Shown here piece after piece: positions 51,184 through 62,800 of a stretch of DNA of 64,000 bases. The position numbers and the translations under genes are program-made. The notes beneath the pieces are model-generated. The model was not told the origin of the DNA and ran no database searches. It saw only the letters and a list, made by a program, of their open reading frames with translations. Position 1 is the stretch's first letter. Every line of letters begins with the position of its first letter. The DNA lies in contig CM025850.1 of NCBI GenBank assembly GCA_003952965.2, positions 11,041,555 through 11,105,554 on the forward strand. Reading direction: 5' to 3'. The DNA comes from Morella rubra (Eukaryota; Streptophyta; Magnoliopsida; Fagales; Myricaceae).

Positions 51184-51428
51184 TAAATTAGTTGTGGCCG
51201 CGTGAGCAAGACTGTCGCGAGAGTCACACGAGAGCACTAGAGTTCTACACTAAATTAGTTGTGGCCGCGTGAGCAAGAGTGCCGCAAGAGTCACGTGAGA
51301 GCACTATAGTTATACTATATAAAAAGAGTTCATGTATTTTGTAACTGACACATCGTGAATAACAATTCAGTACGATACATTTAAGCAAACTTCTTCTTCC
51401 GCATACTCTGTTCTTCTCACTTTTGACA
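51184..51428 (+). repeat. 5' LTR of the copia element
   Basis: Shares with 57112-57267 the start ctaaattagttgtggc and the long end from gagttcatgtattttgtaac through ttcttctcacttttgac. The opening ~65 bases occur twice in tandem (about 51184 and 51251), so this LTR is longer than the 3' copy. A TATA-like actatataaaaag lies at about 51314-51326. Confidence 0.8.
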
Positions 51429-51440
51429 TGGTATCAGAGC
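51429..51440 (+). other. Primer-binding site of the copia element
   Basis: The sequence tggtatcagagc directly follows the 5' LTR. It is the classic plant copia primer-binding site, complementary to the 3' end of initiator methionine tRNA. Confidence 0.93.
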
Positions 51441-54129
51441 TCGTGATGTATGGACTGATTTAGAGGCTCGGTTTTCTCAAAGCAATGCACCTAGGATTTT
51501 TCAACTTAAGAAAGATATTTCTTTCTTATCTTAGCATCAATCCTCTGTAAGCACGTATTTCACAAAGTTGAAGAGTTATTGGGACGAATTAGGAAATTTT
51601 CGTCCAATACCTCATTGTGCTTGTGGAACTGATTGTGGTGCTCTGAAGGCTATTGTTAATTTTCAAGAGTTTGATTATGTGATGCATTTTTTCATGGGCC
51701 TGAATGAGAGTTTCTCACATGTTCGAGGACAGATCTTGTTATCAGATCCTCTACAGCCTAATAATAAGGTGTTTTCTCTGGTATTGCAAGAGGAACACCA
51801 ACAGGAGATTTCATCTGCACAGAATCCTAGTCTCGATTCAACAGCTTTGTTAGCATAAAAAACCAGTCACAATTCCAGATCTGCCTCTTATCCTCGCAGA
51901 GATCGACCAGTGTGTAGCCATTGTGGAATTACGAGACACATTGCAGACAAGTGTTACAAGCTGCATGGTTTTCCACTAGGATATCGCACTAACAAGGCTA
52001 AGGTCTTTCATCATTCTCTTGTAGCACCTCATAACTCTGCCAATCAAGTTGCAACAGCTTCAGATCTCATTTCAGCACCTTCTTTTCCTGACAATACATC
52101 ACTTTCCATTACTCAAGAACAATGCCAGCAGTTGTTAGCTCTTCTAAAATCATCACAGCAGCCTACTCATCCTTCATCACCTCCAATTGCTACAAATCAG
52201 ATTAGTTCTGATTCTCTCATGCCTTCCTTTACCAATCTATCAGGTACTCCTTGGTGTTTGTCTAGCCGATCCTCTTCATATTCATCATCTAATGTTCCTT
52301 GGATTATAAACACAGGAGCAACTGATCACATGATCAATTCTCCTGCATTTTACATTCACATAACTTCGGAACTCACAGCATCTGTTAGGTTACCAAACTC
52401 TCAAATACCTGTTGTCACTCATATTGGAAGTATTCATCTCTCCGAATCTCTTATTTTGCACAATGTTCTATGTGTGCCTTCATTCCAATTCAATCTTATT
52501 TCAGCTTCCAAACTCATCCAACAATTACCTTGTTGTCTTATATTTCTTGCTAACCGTTGCTTTATACAGGACCTGTCATCATGGAGAACGATTGGAATGG
52601 GTGAAGAACGAGCAGGATTGTTTCATCTTTTGCTTCCAACTTCGGTACCTTCAAATTCCTCTCACATTGCTTTAGTTTCCAATAATTCTCTAGACCTATA
52701 GCACTATAAGTTAGGTCACCCCTTTTCCAACAGATTGTCTTTGATCAATAAAACAGTGCCCGAGGTTAAGTCCTCCTCACAGCTCCCTTGTGATGTTTGT
52801 CATCTTGCCAAACAACACAAGCTTTCTTTTCTTGTTAGCACTTCAAATTCTCAATGTTGTTTTGAGTTGATTCATAGTGATATTTGGGGACCTTTTTCTA
52901 TTCCATCACTTGATGGTTCCAGATATTTTCTCACCATTGTGAATGATTACTCCAAATGTACTTGGCTCTTCTTAATGAATCATAAGTCTCAAACTCAGTA
53001 TTATTTGCAGCCTTTTTTCTCCTTGATTAAGACTCAATTTCATTTGAAAATCAAGACTATTCGTACTGATAATGGTCTTGAGTTTCAAATGACTTCTTTC
53101 TTTTTCAGCTCATGGTGTTATTCATCAAAAAAGTTGTGTCTACACTCCACAACAAAATGGTGTTGTGGAGCGTAAACATCAACATATCTTGAATGTCGCA
53201 AGAGCTCTTCGATTTCAAGCTTCTTTGCCTCTTAAGTCTTGGGGTGATTGTGTACTCACAGCCACTTACCTCATTAATAGAACTCCTACTCCACTGCTGT
53301 CCAATAAAAGCTCATTTGAAGTTCTCTTCAACAAAACATCATCCTATGCTCACCTCAAGGTATTCAGGTCTCTCTGTTATGCCTCTTTACCTTCTCCTCA
53401 TCATCACAAATTTGACCCTAGGATTCGTAGGTGTATTTTTCTTGGTTATCCCTATGCCATCAAAGGTTATAAGCTCTATGATTTAACTACACATTCTACA
53501 TTTATCTCTCGGAATGTAATCTTTCATGAACAGCTTTTTCCTTATCAAATACACCCATCTCCTTCCACGCCTTGTACTGTTCTGCCATATGCCATATCAA
53601 ATTCCTCTTTTTTAGATTTTTCCCCTTTACATTCTTCATCTATTCCTCCCGATATTATATCCCCTTCTCCTTCGGCTATAGATGTTGAAGATTCTTGTCC
53701 ACCAGTTTCTACAGATTCTGCTCCTATTGTTTCTGATGTTGCCATACCTCCTATACCTCTTAGAAGATCTCTTAGAAATTGTAGACCACCTACCTATCTA
53801 CAAAATTATCATTGTCATCTTGCTGATTCTTTTACCTTCCCATCATTCTCTTTGACAAACAGATCTTGTTCAAGCTCAGATACAGCTCATCCTTTATCTT
53901 CCACTTTATCTTATCATCATCTCTCTCCTTCCTATCGCTCATTTGCATTCTCCATCTCTTCCATTGTTGAACCAAAAACATTTTCACAAGCTGTTCAAGT
54001 ACCTGAATGGAGAGATGCTATGGCTTCTGACCACTCTACCTCTTGATAAAAAACCCATTGGGTGTAAATGGATTTACTGTAATCACCCGTTAAAAAAAAG
54101 AAGAAGAAGAAGAAGAAGAAGGAAGGTTA

Positions 54130-54196
54130 CATGCCTGGGTTTCGAACCCCTAGCCTGGTAATAAACAAAGGGAAACCACTGAGCTACACGCGCTTT
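54130..54196 (-). other. tRNA-like segment A in the nested LTR
   Basis: On the minus strand it contains tagctcagtggttt, a good pol III A-box, and about 36 bases later gggttcgaaaccc-like B-box sequence (ggggttcgaaaccc). Order and spacing are those of a tRNA gene, but a full cloverleaf could not be drawn by eye, so it is not called as a tRNA. Confidence 0.55.
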
Positions 54197-54258
54197 TGTT
54201 TAACATTTGGTGCGCTTTTATATCTATGAGCTCCAGGGTTTAAATGAGAAAAACACAG

Positions 54259-54332
54259 CAGCGCGAGGACTCGAACCTCGGTGCTGAGAGGGATAAAACG
54301 GCAAGCTAACCACTACAGCCATGAGCTCATTT
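54259..54332 (-). other. tRNA-like segment B in the nested LTR
   Basis: On the minus strand it reads atggctgtagtggttagc, an A-box-like start, then about 35 bases later cgaggttcgagtcctcg. The latter folds as a perfect five-pair T-arm with the seven-base loop ttcgagt. The acceptor stem is not convincing. It lies about 60 bases from segment A in the same orientation. Confidence 0.6.
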
Positions 54333-54490
54333 GCTACCGTAGGCGACTTTATATTCTATTTAGTATTTTGTTCATTTGTTATTTTTAAGTTAAACTGTGC
54401 ATTTTGATCTTCTTCTTCCTTAACCCTAAAACTTTTCGATTTTTTTGTTTCAATTCACCGTTCGCCGACCTTTGACGTTCTCTCTCATGA

Positions 54491-54527
<37 letters not shown>

Positions 54528-57111
54528 ATTTCCCCATCCGTTACACCCATTTTCGTCTGATTTGCGTAGCCTTTTCACCTCCATTGTAAAGATCTCAAAG
54601 TTTCTCAGCAAATCATGCAATTTATCGTGTTTAATGGAGGATTACGAAAAGGCATCAGTTTTAGACGTTATTCAATAATTTTTCGGCTAAAATTCAAGTT
54701 CGCCTCACCTATAAAAAGGGGAGCTCATTCAGAGGTTGAGCACGCCTCTCAAATCTGACCTCCCAAATCATTTTTGAGCCATTTCTCTCTTTGTCAATCC
54801 TTGAAGTTTTTCAGCTCTTAAGTCGTGTGGGTATGCTCTGTTGTTCTTCTATTCTAATCATGTGTTTCAATCGTTTAATCCAAATAGAGTTTGATTCCTA
54901 AATATTCGTTTGGTTACTGTTAGGTTGTGCTAGAGGCTGTGATATTATTCAAGCGAGACAGGTAAGTGGAGTAACGATACAGTTTTTCTTCGGAAATGTG
55001 ACATGATAAATTTTTAGAGACATACCTAAGCCTGTTTTAAATTCATGGATTACTGTTTATGCTGAAATATAAATTACTGTTTCTGTTTTATTACTGATTA
55101 ATGTTTTCAAATCCCGATGGCAATGCTTATTACTGATCACTGAATTACTGCTGCTATGGTGCACCCATTCTTCGGAGTGATTTTTGTGTGGGTTCTCCCT
55201 AGTGCACGCTTGCGTTTGTGGCTGAGTCTTAGTAGGGTGAATTTCACATACTGTTGACTTACTTTGGTTGGTCGCCGAATAAGTCGTTGCACAACCCTGC
55301 CATAGGGGGTAAATATGGCTTACTAATATTGCCTAAAGGGAATTTTTCTAAATTACTGCTGAATCATTCTCTCAAAAAGATATTTTGACAATTTGTTTAA
55401 AAGATTATATGGTCAACGTTATTTTATTCTCCGTTTACTGAGTTGTCGAAATCACTCCGTTAATATGTTTTTATCGTCAGAAAATTTTGAGGAGCATGCG
55501 GAGGATCAAGCTTAGATGACTTGCGGGCTGGGATAGATGAGAATGAAGTCTTGTTTTAGAACTCTGTTTTATCAAGAGATTTTGTTTTAGTTATGTTTAT
55601 GGTTTTCAAAGTGAGACCTATCTTGATATTTCGTTTTGAATAAATAAATGAAATCTCTTTATTTTTAGTTGTTCTTTTTAAAATATTGAGGAAAAGTCCA
55701 CTGTTGGACCCTACCTGGTCTGGGGTGTGACATTTACAAGGTCAAATATCGGGCTGATGGTAGTCTTGAGAGGTATAAGGCCCGGTTGGTTGCCAAGGGC
55801 TATACTCAAATTGAAGGGTTAGATTTTCAGGAAACCTTTTCTCCCGTATCAAAATTGGTTACTGTCCGAACATTGTTGGCTGTTGCAGCAGTCAAAAATT
55901 GGCATTTACATCAATTAGATGTAAACAACGCCTTTCTTCATGGGGATTTAACTGAAGAAGTGTATATGGAGCTTCCTCTAGGTTTCAATGAACAAGGGGA
56001 GCGTCAAGTGTGCCGACTTCAGAAATCCTTATATGGATTACGTCAAGCTTCTCTGCAATGGTTTTCCAAACTCTCATATGCATTGCTTTCCTTTGGTTAC
56101 ACGGCTTCTCATTCTGATCCTTCCTTATTTACTCGAGTTTCAACTCATTCATTTACTGCACTCCTTGTGTATTATTGTGGCTAGTAATGACTTGGGTTCA
56201 GTTGAAGCTGTTAAGCAATTTCTTGATGATCAGTTTCGAATTAAAGACTTGGGAACTGTTAAATTTTTCCTAGGACTTGAGGTCGCTAGGTCTACTTCTG
56301 GAATCACTTTGAACCAGAGGAAGTATACATTAGAGTTACTTCAAGATGCTGGTCTTCTTAGTGATCGATCTGTTAAAACACCAATGGAGCAGAATTCTAA
56401 GTTTACCTCTGTTGATTCCACTACTCCTTTAACAGATTTCTCTTGTTATCGAAGGTTGATTGGACGATTGTTGTATTTGACCATTACTCGACCTGATATC
56501 TCTTATGTTGTCCAAGTTTTAAGTCAGTTTTTGGATAAACTGACTCAATTGCACTTAGATGCTGCTACTAGAATTCTGTGGTATTTGAAGAATTCTCCCG
56601 GTTAAGGTCTCTTCTTTTTAGCAACTTCCACTCTCCATTTGAAGGCTTTTTGTGATGCTGATTGGGCTTCTTGCCCTGACACTAGGCGCTCAGTCACAGG
56701 GTACTGTGTTTTCCTTGGAAATTCCCTCATCTCATGGAAATCCAAGAAACAAAGCACCGTGTCTCGATCCACTGCAGAGGCCGGATACCGTGCAATGGCT
56801 ACTACAACTTGTGAGCTCACTTGGCTTTTCACCTTACCCAAAGACTTGTAGATTTCTCATCCTCAACCCTCATTGTTGTTCTGTGACAATCAGGCCGCCT
56901 TATATATTGCTAGCAATCCTATTTTTCACGAAAGAACAAAGCATATCGACATCGATTGCCATATTGTTCGAGAAAAATTACAGGCTGGTTTGCTTCGTCG
57001 CTTACACGTTCGGTCCTCTCTTCAGTTGGCTGACCTCTTTACTAAAGCCCTTGGTTCCCAACAGTTTCTTCATTTATTGTCCAAGATGGGTATAAACAAC
57101 ATTTATTCTAC

Positions 57112-57267
57112 ACTAAATTAGTTGTGGCTACGTGAGCAAGAGTGCTACAAGAGTCACGCGTGAGGAGTTCATGTATTTTGTAACTGACACATTGTGAATA
57201 ACAATTCAGTACGATACATTTAAGCAAACTTCTTCTTCCGCATACTCTGTTCTTCTCACTTTTGACG
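57112..57267 (+). repeat. 3' LTR of the copia element
   Basis: Matches the 5' LTR at both ends but is shorter: it has a single copy of the opening block. After it the host Mutator-like element resumes at about 57268. Confidence 0.82.
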
Positions 57268-57639
57268 CTATGTCGTTCGCATATTCTCCTCGTTATTGAG
57301 GAGCCCAGGGATGGGTATGGTTGTGAATGAGAGAGTGAATGGGTTTCGAAAATTGTTGGGTTTTATGGGTCGTGATTATTCTTATGGAGGGTCTATTTTT
57401 CTCAAGCTTGCGTACAAGGCTAGCCACCATGTTTGGGGAAAGCTACAAAAAAAAAGAAAAGAAAAAGGCTTTAATCATTTGAGGGCAAGTAAAATGGTAA
57501 TGACAACAAGGATGGCGTCGTTTCAATTGGCCATACAAAATCCACATCAAGTTTGTTTATGTTTCAGGTTTCTTTGTTCAGAGCTCCAAAACCCGGCGTT
57601 TCATTTAGCAACGTGGCAGATGACATAAACCTCTATTGC

Positions 57640-57796
57640 TACATCGACAAAAAATGCTAAAGTGGTAGGGCTATACTAACAGAGGAACGTTTTTGGGAGA
57701 ACGTCTAAAGCTCAGGGACCAAATTAAGCCAAATTGAAGTACATGAACTTTTTTGAGAAAACATTAAATCACATAGACCTAATTAGCATTTAAGCC
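57640..57796 (-). repeat. Right terminal inverted repeat of the Mutator-like element
   Basis: Reverse complement aligns to 50597-50750. Immediately followed by the right copy of the 9-bp duplication attattttt (57797-57805). Confidence 0.85.
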
Positions 57797-57892
57797 ATTA
57801 TTTTTACAGATAATTTTAAAGAAAATTTTGGTGTGCAAATATGCTTTTGACTATAAATCTAACGTATCAAGAAAAAAAAACAAAAAAACTAT

Positions 57893-58111
57893 GGCTATGT
57901 TTAGTTTGTTCTCAAAACATTTTCAAAAAAAATTTCACAATCAATTTTTCATCAATTTCAATACTTTTTTACAAATTCTAATAACTTTTAACAAATTATA
58001 ACAAATGTTAAACAAATTTCAATAACTTTTAATAAATTTTTTACTAATCTCAAAATAATATACACTAACTAAAAAAAAATAAAATACAAAAAATATTTTC
58101 AAAACCTAGCC
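57893..58111. mobile_element. Probable Tourist-like MITE
   Basis: Left end ggctatgttta, right end reverse-complemented ggctaggtttt, flanked on both sides by TAT. AT-rich, 219 bp, no coding sequence. The inverted ends are short and imperfect and TAT is not the commonest target for this family, so the call is moderate. Confidence 0.5.
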
Positions 58112-59274
58112 TATAGATCTAACGTCACATCTCCCTTATCCATAGTGCTTTCTTTTTACGATCCTTTCTTTCTTTCTTTTTTAAATTTTAAATGCTTGCG
58201 CTGATATGGCACTGACAAGGCATATGCCCATCATACGTGGCATCAATCTCCCGAACCGGATCCTGGACGAAGGGCGTTGTTTCCTTTTCGCAGTTCGCTC
58301 TTCTCCGTCTCCTCTCTCTCTCCCCCAGCCTGAATTTATTCTCTGCAATTACTCGAGTGATTAAGGTATGAACTCAAGTCCCTATTTTAATCCAATGTAT
58401 CTTCCGGTCCTCGTATGCCCTATTTGTTCGCTCTAGAACTCGAGGAAGACGAGTTTGTTTGTTTTTGTTCTTGTCCTGGTTTTCTTTTTTCACCCTCCTA
58501 TACCACTTGGTGAACCAAGGGCCCTTGGCAGACAGACTGATTGAAGCTAGTCGGATGCTTATTCGAAGACTTCTTGAATGGAAGCTCCTTGAGCGGATGA
58601 AAGCACTTTGACCCCTTCCCTCTCCCCATCCCATGCGATTAGGTTTTTTTTTGTTTCCTCTCCCCTCTCCGTCGTCGCACCTCTCTGGCTCTCTCCCCTC
58701 TTTCTTGGCAGCCGCGCTCTCTCCTCTCTCTCTTGGCAGCCGCCGTCGCTCTTCCTTTTCTCTCTGTCAGCCACGAATTTGGCGTTGTCTCTCTCCCTCT
58801 CTTTTCTTTCTCTCTCACGCAGCTCGCTCTTTCTTCCACATATAAGAACCGGAGATGTGATTCGATCTGCAAATCTAGTTGAAGGTCAAGATCGCCTCAT
58901 ATTGCCAAATGAGAGTTGACTTATTCTCTTGCCAAGCCGGTTAATTTTTATTTCCAGCATTTGGAATTGCGGCAGCCCGATTTATTGTTGCAGGTTGGCC
59001 TGCAAAGTTTCTTATCGTTAGTTTTTGCCTGTAGTTTTGCTGGCATTGAAGTTCATCTGTCAGGAGTGAAACTGCTATAGAAGCGGAAACTGTCTCATTT
59101 CTGTCAATCAAGATACTTGATCTGTCATAAGCTTTTTTGAATTGGTTAACTTTGCTTTATGTCTTTTTTATCTTTTTGTTGTTGCGAATCTTGCGATCGG
59201 GGAAATTTTTTGTTCGTTTCATTGCGATTGGGAAATTTTTCCATTACGAATGTTGGTTTCATTGAAAAGGTGCT

Positions 59275-59438
59275 CAATTGGCCAAACAGACCGAAGGCAG
59301 CGAAGGTCAGCTTTGGCCGGCCTTTGAGAGCCTCGGTTCGGTGGTCGGCCCTTCATTTCAAAAAACCGACGTCCTCGGTTCAGTGGTCGGCGAGGGGTCC
59401 AAACTGAACCGAGGGGGTCGGTTTTCACCCCTAGTATA
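59275..59438. repeat. Repeat-like segment rich in cggtt/ccgac motifs
   Basis: Repeated tcggttcggtggtcggc, aaccgac and aaccgag motifs end in ggtcggttttcacccctag. This composition is common at the ends of plant hAT-like MITEs and recalls the element at 6959-7350. A second end was not found. Confidence 0.4.
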
Positions 59439-59819
59439 TATACATGTAGGGCCCTTGTGTTTTTAGACTTTGACGTTTACACTTTTCTTAGGGATGAGTG
59501 GTGGGGGGGGGGGGGGGGGGAAGTGGAAGGCACTGGATGTTATATATTTTGAGCAACAAATATATTCTGGTGTATTTCTGCAGTTGTATATTTGCAAAGA
59601 GCATTTGTTGGGATCCTATTGCAGCAGTTGTTGTTTATTGTTTGAGTTTATTTATTTTGTATTTTTCTATCATTTTTCATCTAAGGGCTTTAGGATCTCA
59701 TTCTGGGATAATAGTTTCAATGATTTGAGGCCTTATCTAACAAAGCTCCTGCACAGGGAAAAACGTATGTGGGTCATAAATTTGGGGTTTTGTGGACCTT
59801 CTTGAATGCTGGGTCTCCC

Positions 59820-62800
59820 ATGGACGGGGCATCTGATTGCGCTTCAGTGCTTCCATGGATTTGGGTCATTGAAGCTCTTGCAAGCGTTAAAGAAGTAGAT
59901 GTTTCTATTTTACATGGTACTGTGAATCCAGATACATTCTTAAAAAATAGGTCGTGTATTATATTTTTATCAATCCTTAAGATAATGTTAGGATATCCAT
60001 TGTTTCTTTTTTTCAGATTTGATTGAAATGGCTCCAGAATTACCTGATAGTCTTGGGAAAAATATGAGGGAAATGTTGGCTTTGAGGTGCTTGGAGGTTT
60101 TGTTTGATCCCTGTAATGGAATCACAAATGATGCCCGTTCTGCCCTCGCTTCAAAAGTTGGGGTTGATACATGGAAAAGCTGTGAAGACATTCTCGAGCA
60201 GATAGTGCAGGAGGTAATAATTCTTTGATATGTAAATAATTGGCCATATATTTGGAAAACATGGTTTTATTATTTTTGCATCATACCCACTGATTATCTG
60301 CTTCAGAGTTTGGAGCTTGGAATACGATTTTGATATTGAACACAAACATTTCTTTTGTCAGACATCATTATCAGATCTTAAAATGGCAGGACCAGAGTTG
60401 TTAAAATGGGATATGCTACCCTTTATTAACCATAAAAGAGCTTGTATGCCTAAATTTGCCTTACAAAAGGTAAAGCCGGAATCTCTCTCTCACTAACATC
60501 ACCTTTCTTCAATCAATGCATTTCATTCTATGTTCATAATTCGATTTGTTTGCTTCATAATGAACAGCTGAAAGATTCAATTCTTGAAGGGACTCATCCA
60601 TTTGCTGAGTCCTTGAAGGAAAGGAGTGGATTGTTATTTACTGCAGGTGGCAAAGGCCCTGTGAATATGGATAATCCCAGTGCACTTATAGGGAGAGTTA
60701 ATGAGAGCTGCTTTGATGCCCAACACATGGGAGTGAAATTGAACTTGATTCGTAGAACCATTAAGGATGGGAATAAGCTACTGGAAAACGATCTGGGTAC
60801 TGGAAATTTGTTACCCTCCAAGAGGGAAAGGAATGCATTGTCCGCTGAAAATATGGTCGGAGACTTCCATGAAAACCAATATATCTTAAATGATTATGAT
60901 AATCCTAATATAAATGCCAAGAAGCAGAAGCAATTTGTCTCTTCGTCAATTCTGACCATGGAAGAGAACCCGGTTACTCTAAGTGGAAGAGAATTCTTAG
61001 AATTATCATCTGAAGGATTTATTCCGGTTAGTGAAGGAGAGAGTTGTGACTTGGCTAAAGGTCAAAAAGGAACTCTGAAAGAAGGCAGGGTTCTAGAGGA
61101 TAAACGTGATGAGTATCCTGCTTCAATGAAATCTCGGCACAACACTGAAGATGGATTCCATCACATTCAATTAGAAATTCGTAGTACTGGTGCTATGATG
61201 CCTCAAGATACATCTGGAGATGTGCCTCATCAAGATATCTCTGTCGACAAGGACAATGATGATGACAAGCATTGTTCTGAGCAAATGCCATTAACTGGTG
61301 CTCTTCCTCCATATAATGCCTCTATGCTGGTTCAAGACACATCTGCAGATAAACCTTGTCAGAATATGTCTGTTGATGACGTCGAAGATGATAGTAATCT
61401 ATGTGTTGAACCTAGAACTTCAGGTGGTCCTCGTCTGGACAAGACTCTAGAAAATGAAGAGGATATGGATCCTTCTCATGAAGCTGGGACATTAAGTGAC
61501 AGCGATGGGTATCAGAATGAGCATATCGATGTTGCCATTAGTAAAAGTGAATTCTTGAGCTCTCAATGCACAAATAGTCATGATTTATCGGCTGGTTGGA
61601 CGGACCAAACCTGTTGTATAAAGTGTAATGAAGGTGGTCAGTTGTTAGTATGTAACAGGAGTAATTGCCCTCTGGCGGTGCATGAGATCTGTTTGGGTTC
61701 CTCACCCAGATTTGATGACAATGGTAACTTTTACTGCCCCTTCTGTGCATATTCTCTTGCTGTTTCAGAATACCTTGAAGCTAAAAAAAAGGCCTCCTTG
61801 GCAAGGAAAGAATTAACCTGGTTATTTGGTTCGGGTTTGAAGTGTAAGCAGAAGGAACCGGTTGAGAGAGTGCATACAGAAAGGAATAAGCTTCCAAGAA
61901 ACAGCGGAGACAAGGATCTTCTAGTGAGAAATCATGAGGATGGGTACTTGGAAGAGAGAGTAAAGGATCAAACAGATCATGAAGGAGATCATGTAAACAA
62001 AGTCAGTAACCTTCATTTTAGAAGTGCAGATGATAAGCAACAAGCAGAACCTTCTGCATCATGTGATAATGTCTATTTGCCGCTTAGAGAGGAAGAGGCA
62101 GCTGGAATGACTAGGATACTGAATTTGACTGAAGAGAAAGAAGTGGAAGAAGAGTTGATCCAAGCTGAAAGAGTAGCTGAAGGAGACAAGCAGGAAACAG
62201 CTGACCATGAATGCGATGGTGATTATTTATCCTGTAGGAGCACAGACGTTATTCCTGTCAATGAAACACGCGTCGAAGAAGGAATTCAGCAGGAGGTTTT
62301 AGACCAACATATTGCTGATCCACCAGGGGAACCTGTTTGCACCCTTGATAATTGTGCAGTGGACACTTCTGATGATGAAAGCAACAAGTCTCTTATTTCT
62401 AATTATTCCGTGAGATTCCGAAGGCGACCAAGCCAATAGTAAGTTGTTTAGTCTTTTCTTTGCAATTATCTTCCCTTCATGGAGTTCTAGGTGTAATATG
62501 GGACTTCTATCCTTGATAGTCGGAAATTGCCTTAAAAATATCTAATATTTAATGGTAGGTGGATTTTGTCTTAGAATCATCTTTTCTCCCCTTCTCTCTC
62601 TATCCACACTTATTATTTTCAACTAGCAGCATTGATGGCATTATTTGCCCTTCATTGAGAATGAACTTGTTTTTAATTTTCAGTACATACACGCCAAGTC
62701 CTCAGCTAAGGCGCAAGAAAGTTCCATGGACATCTGAGGAGGAAGAGATACTAAAGGTACTTCTTGTTCTATTGTTCGCTAAAATTGCCTAGTAAGGACA

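Larger units (their letters stand above)
54078..55732 (+). mobile_element. Nested LTR-type insert (probable solo LTR, Gypsy-like), fossil
   Basis: A 1,655-bp non-coding insert inside the copia reverse transcriptase region. It begins tgtaatcaccc and ends ggggtgtgaca, short imperfect inverted ends of the TG...CA kind, and is flanked by an exact 5-bp duplication tttac (54073-54077 and 55733-55737). A TATA box (cctataaaaagggg, about 54710) sits near 40 percent of its length, as a U3/R boundary would. No internal coding region or second LTR was seen, so a solo LTR left by recombination is the best reading. The ggtgtgaca end suits plant Gypsy elements, but the clade is not proven. It is younger than the copia copy it splits. 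It contains a GAA repeat (54100-54120), a CT microsatellite (54496-54524) and two tRNA-like segments. Confidence 0.85.
51184..57267 (+). mobile_element. Ty1-copia LTR retrotransposon, broken fossil
   Basis: A copia element in the plus orientation, inserted in the Mutator-like element. Parts in order: 5' LTR (~51184-51428), primer-binding site, gag-like region with a CCHC zinc knuckle (~51560-51965), protease region (~52300-52350), GAG-pre-integrase and integrase (~52735-53540), reverse transcriptase (~54000-54078 and 55740-56590), RNase H (~56640-57100) and 3' LTR (~57112-57267). The order integrase before reverse transcriptase places it in Ty1-copia. It is clearly broken, in roughly half a dozen places or more, and split by a 1.66-kb insert. 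The alignable LTR parts differ at about five positions in ~150 bases, mostly transitions, suggesting an age of a few million years or less at usual plant rates; the estimate is crude. Confidence 0.93.
50597..57796. mobile_element. Mutator-like element with long inverted ends, host of a transposon nest
   Basis: The outer element runs from ggcttaattgctatcaag at 50597 to its inverted counterpart (reverse complement ggcttaaatgctaattag) ending at 57796. The inverted ends align well over about 150 bases (50597-50750 against 57640-57796) and more weakly to ~300 bases. Shared landmarks are gtgatttaa, tgtacttcaatttgg, ggtccctg, ctttagacgtt and tttttgtcgatgt. It is flanked by an exact 9-bp duplication, attattttt, at 50588-50596 and 57797-57805. 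Long inverted ends with a 9-bp duplication are the mark of Mutator-like elements. No transposase is visible; the original internal DNA is about 50900-51183 plus 57268-57540. The Ty1-copia element sits inside it. Confidence 0.88.
57797..59819. other. Region between the transposon nest and the PHD-Myb gene
   Basis: Contains a probable MITE (57893-58111), a CT-rich promoter and leader zone (58260-58860), and a repeat-like segment at 59275-59438. A donor-like gattaag|gtatga at 58366 may end a 5' UTR exon. A run of about 18 G at 59501-59520 is notable. Long open frames at 58608-58919 come from CT-rich low complexity, not from a gene. Confidence 0.5.

Noticed and set aside
54130-54332. Two functional tRNA genes
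   Set aside because: The internal boxes are tRNA-like, but the acceptor and anticodon arms could not be drawn, so they are listed only as tRNA-like segments in an LTR.
58608-58919. Long open frames in the CT-rich zone before the PHD-Myb gene
   Set aside because: Low-complexity CT sequence keeps several frames open on both strands; more likely promoter and leader.
59470-59805. 111-codon frame with a poly-glycine run just before the PHD-Myb start
   Set aside because: The glycine run is a G homopolymer, and the frame differs from that of the conserved exon that follows.
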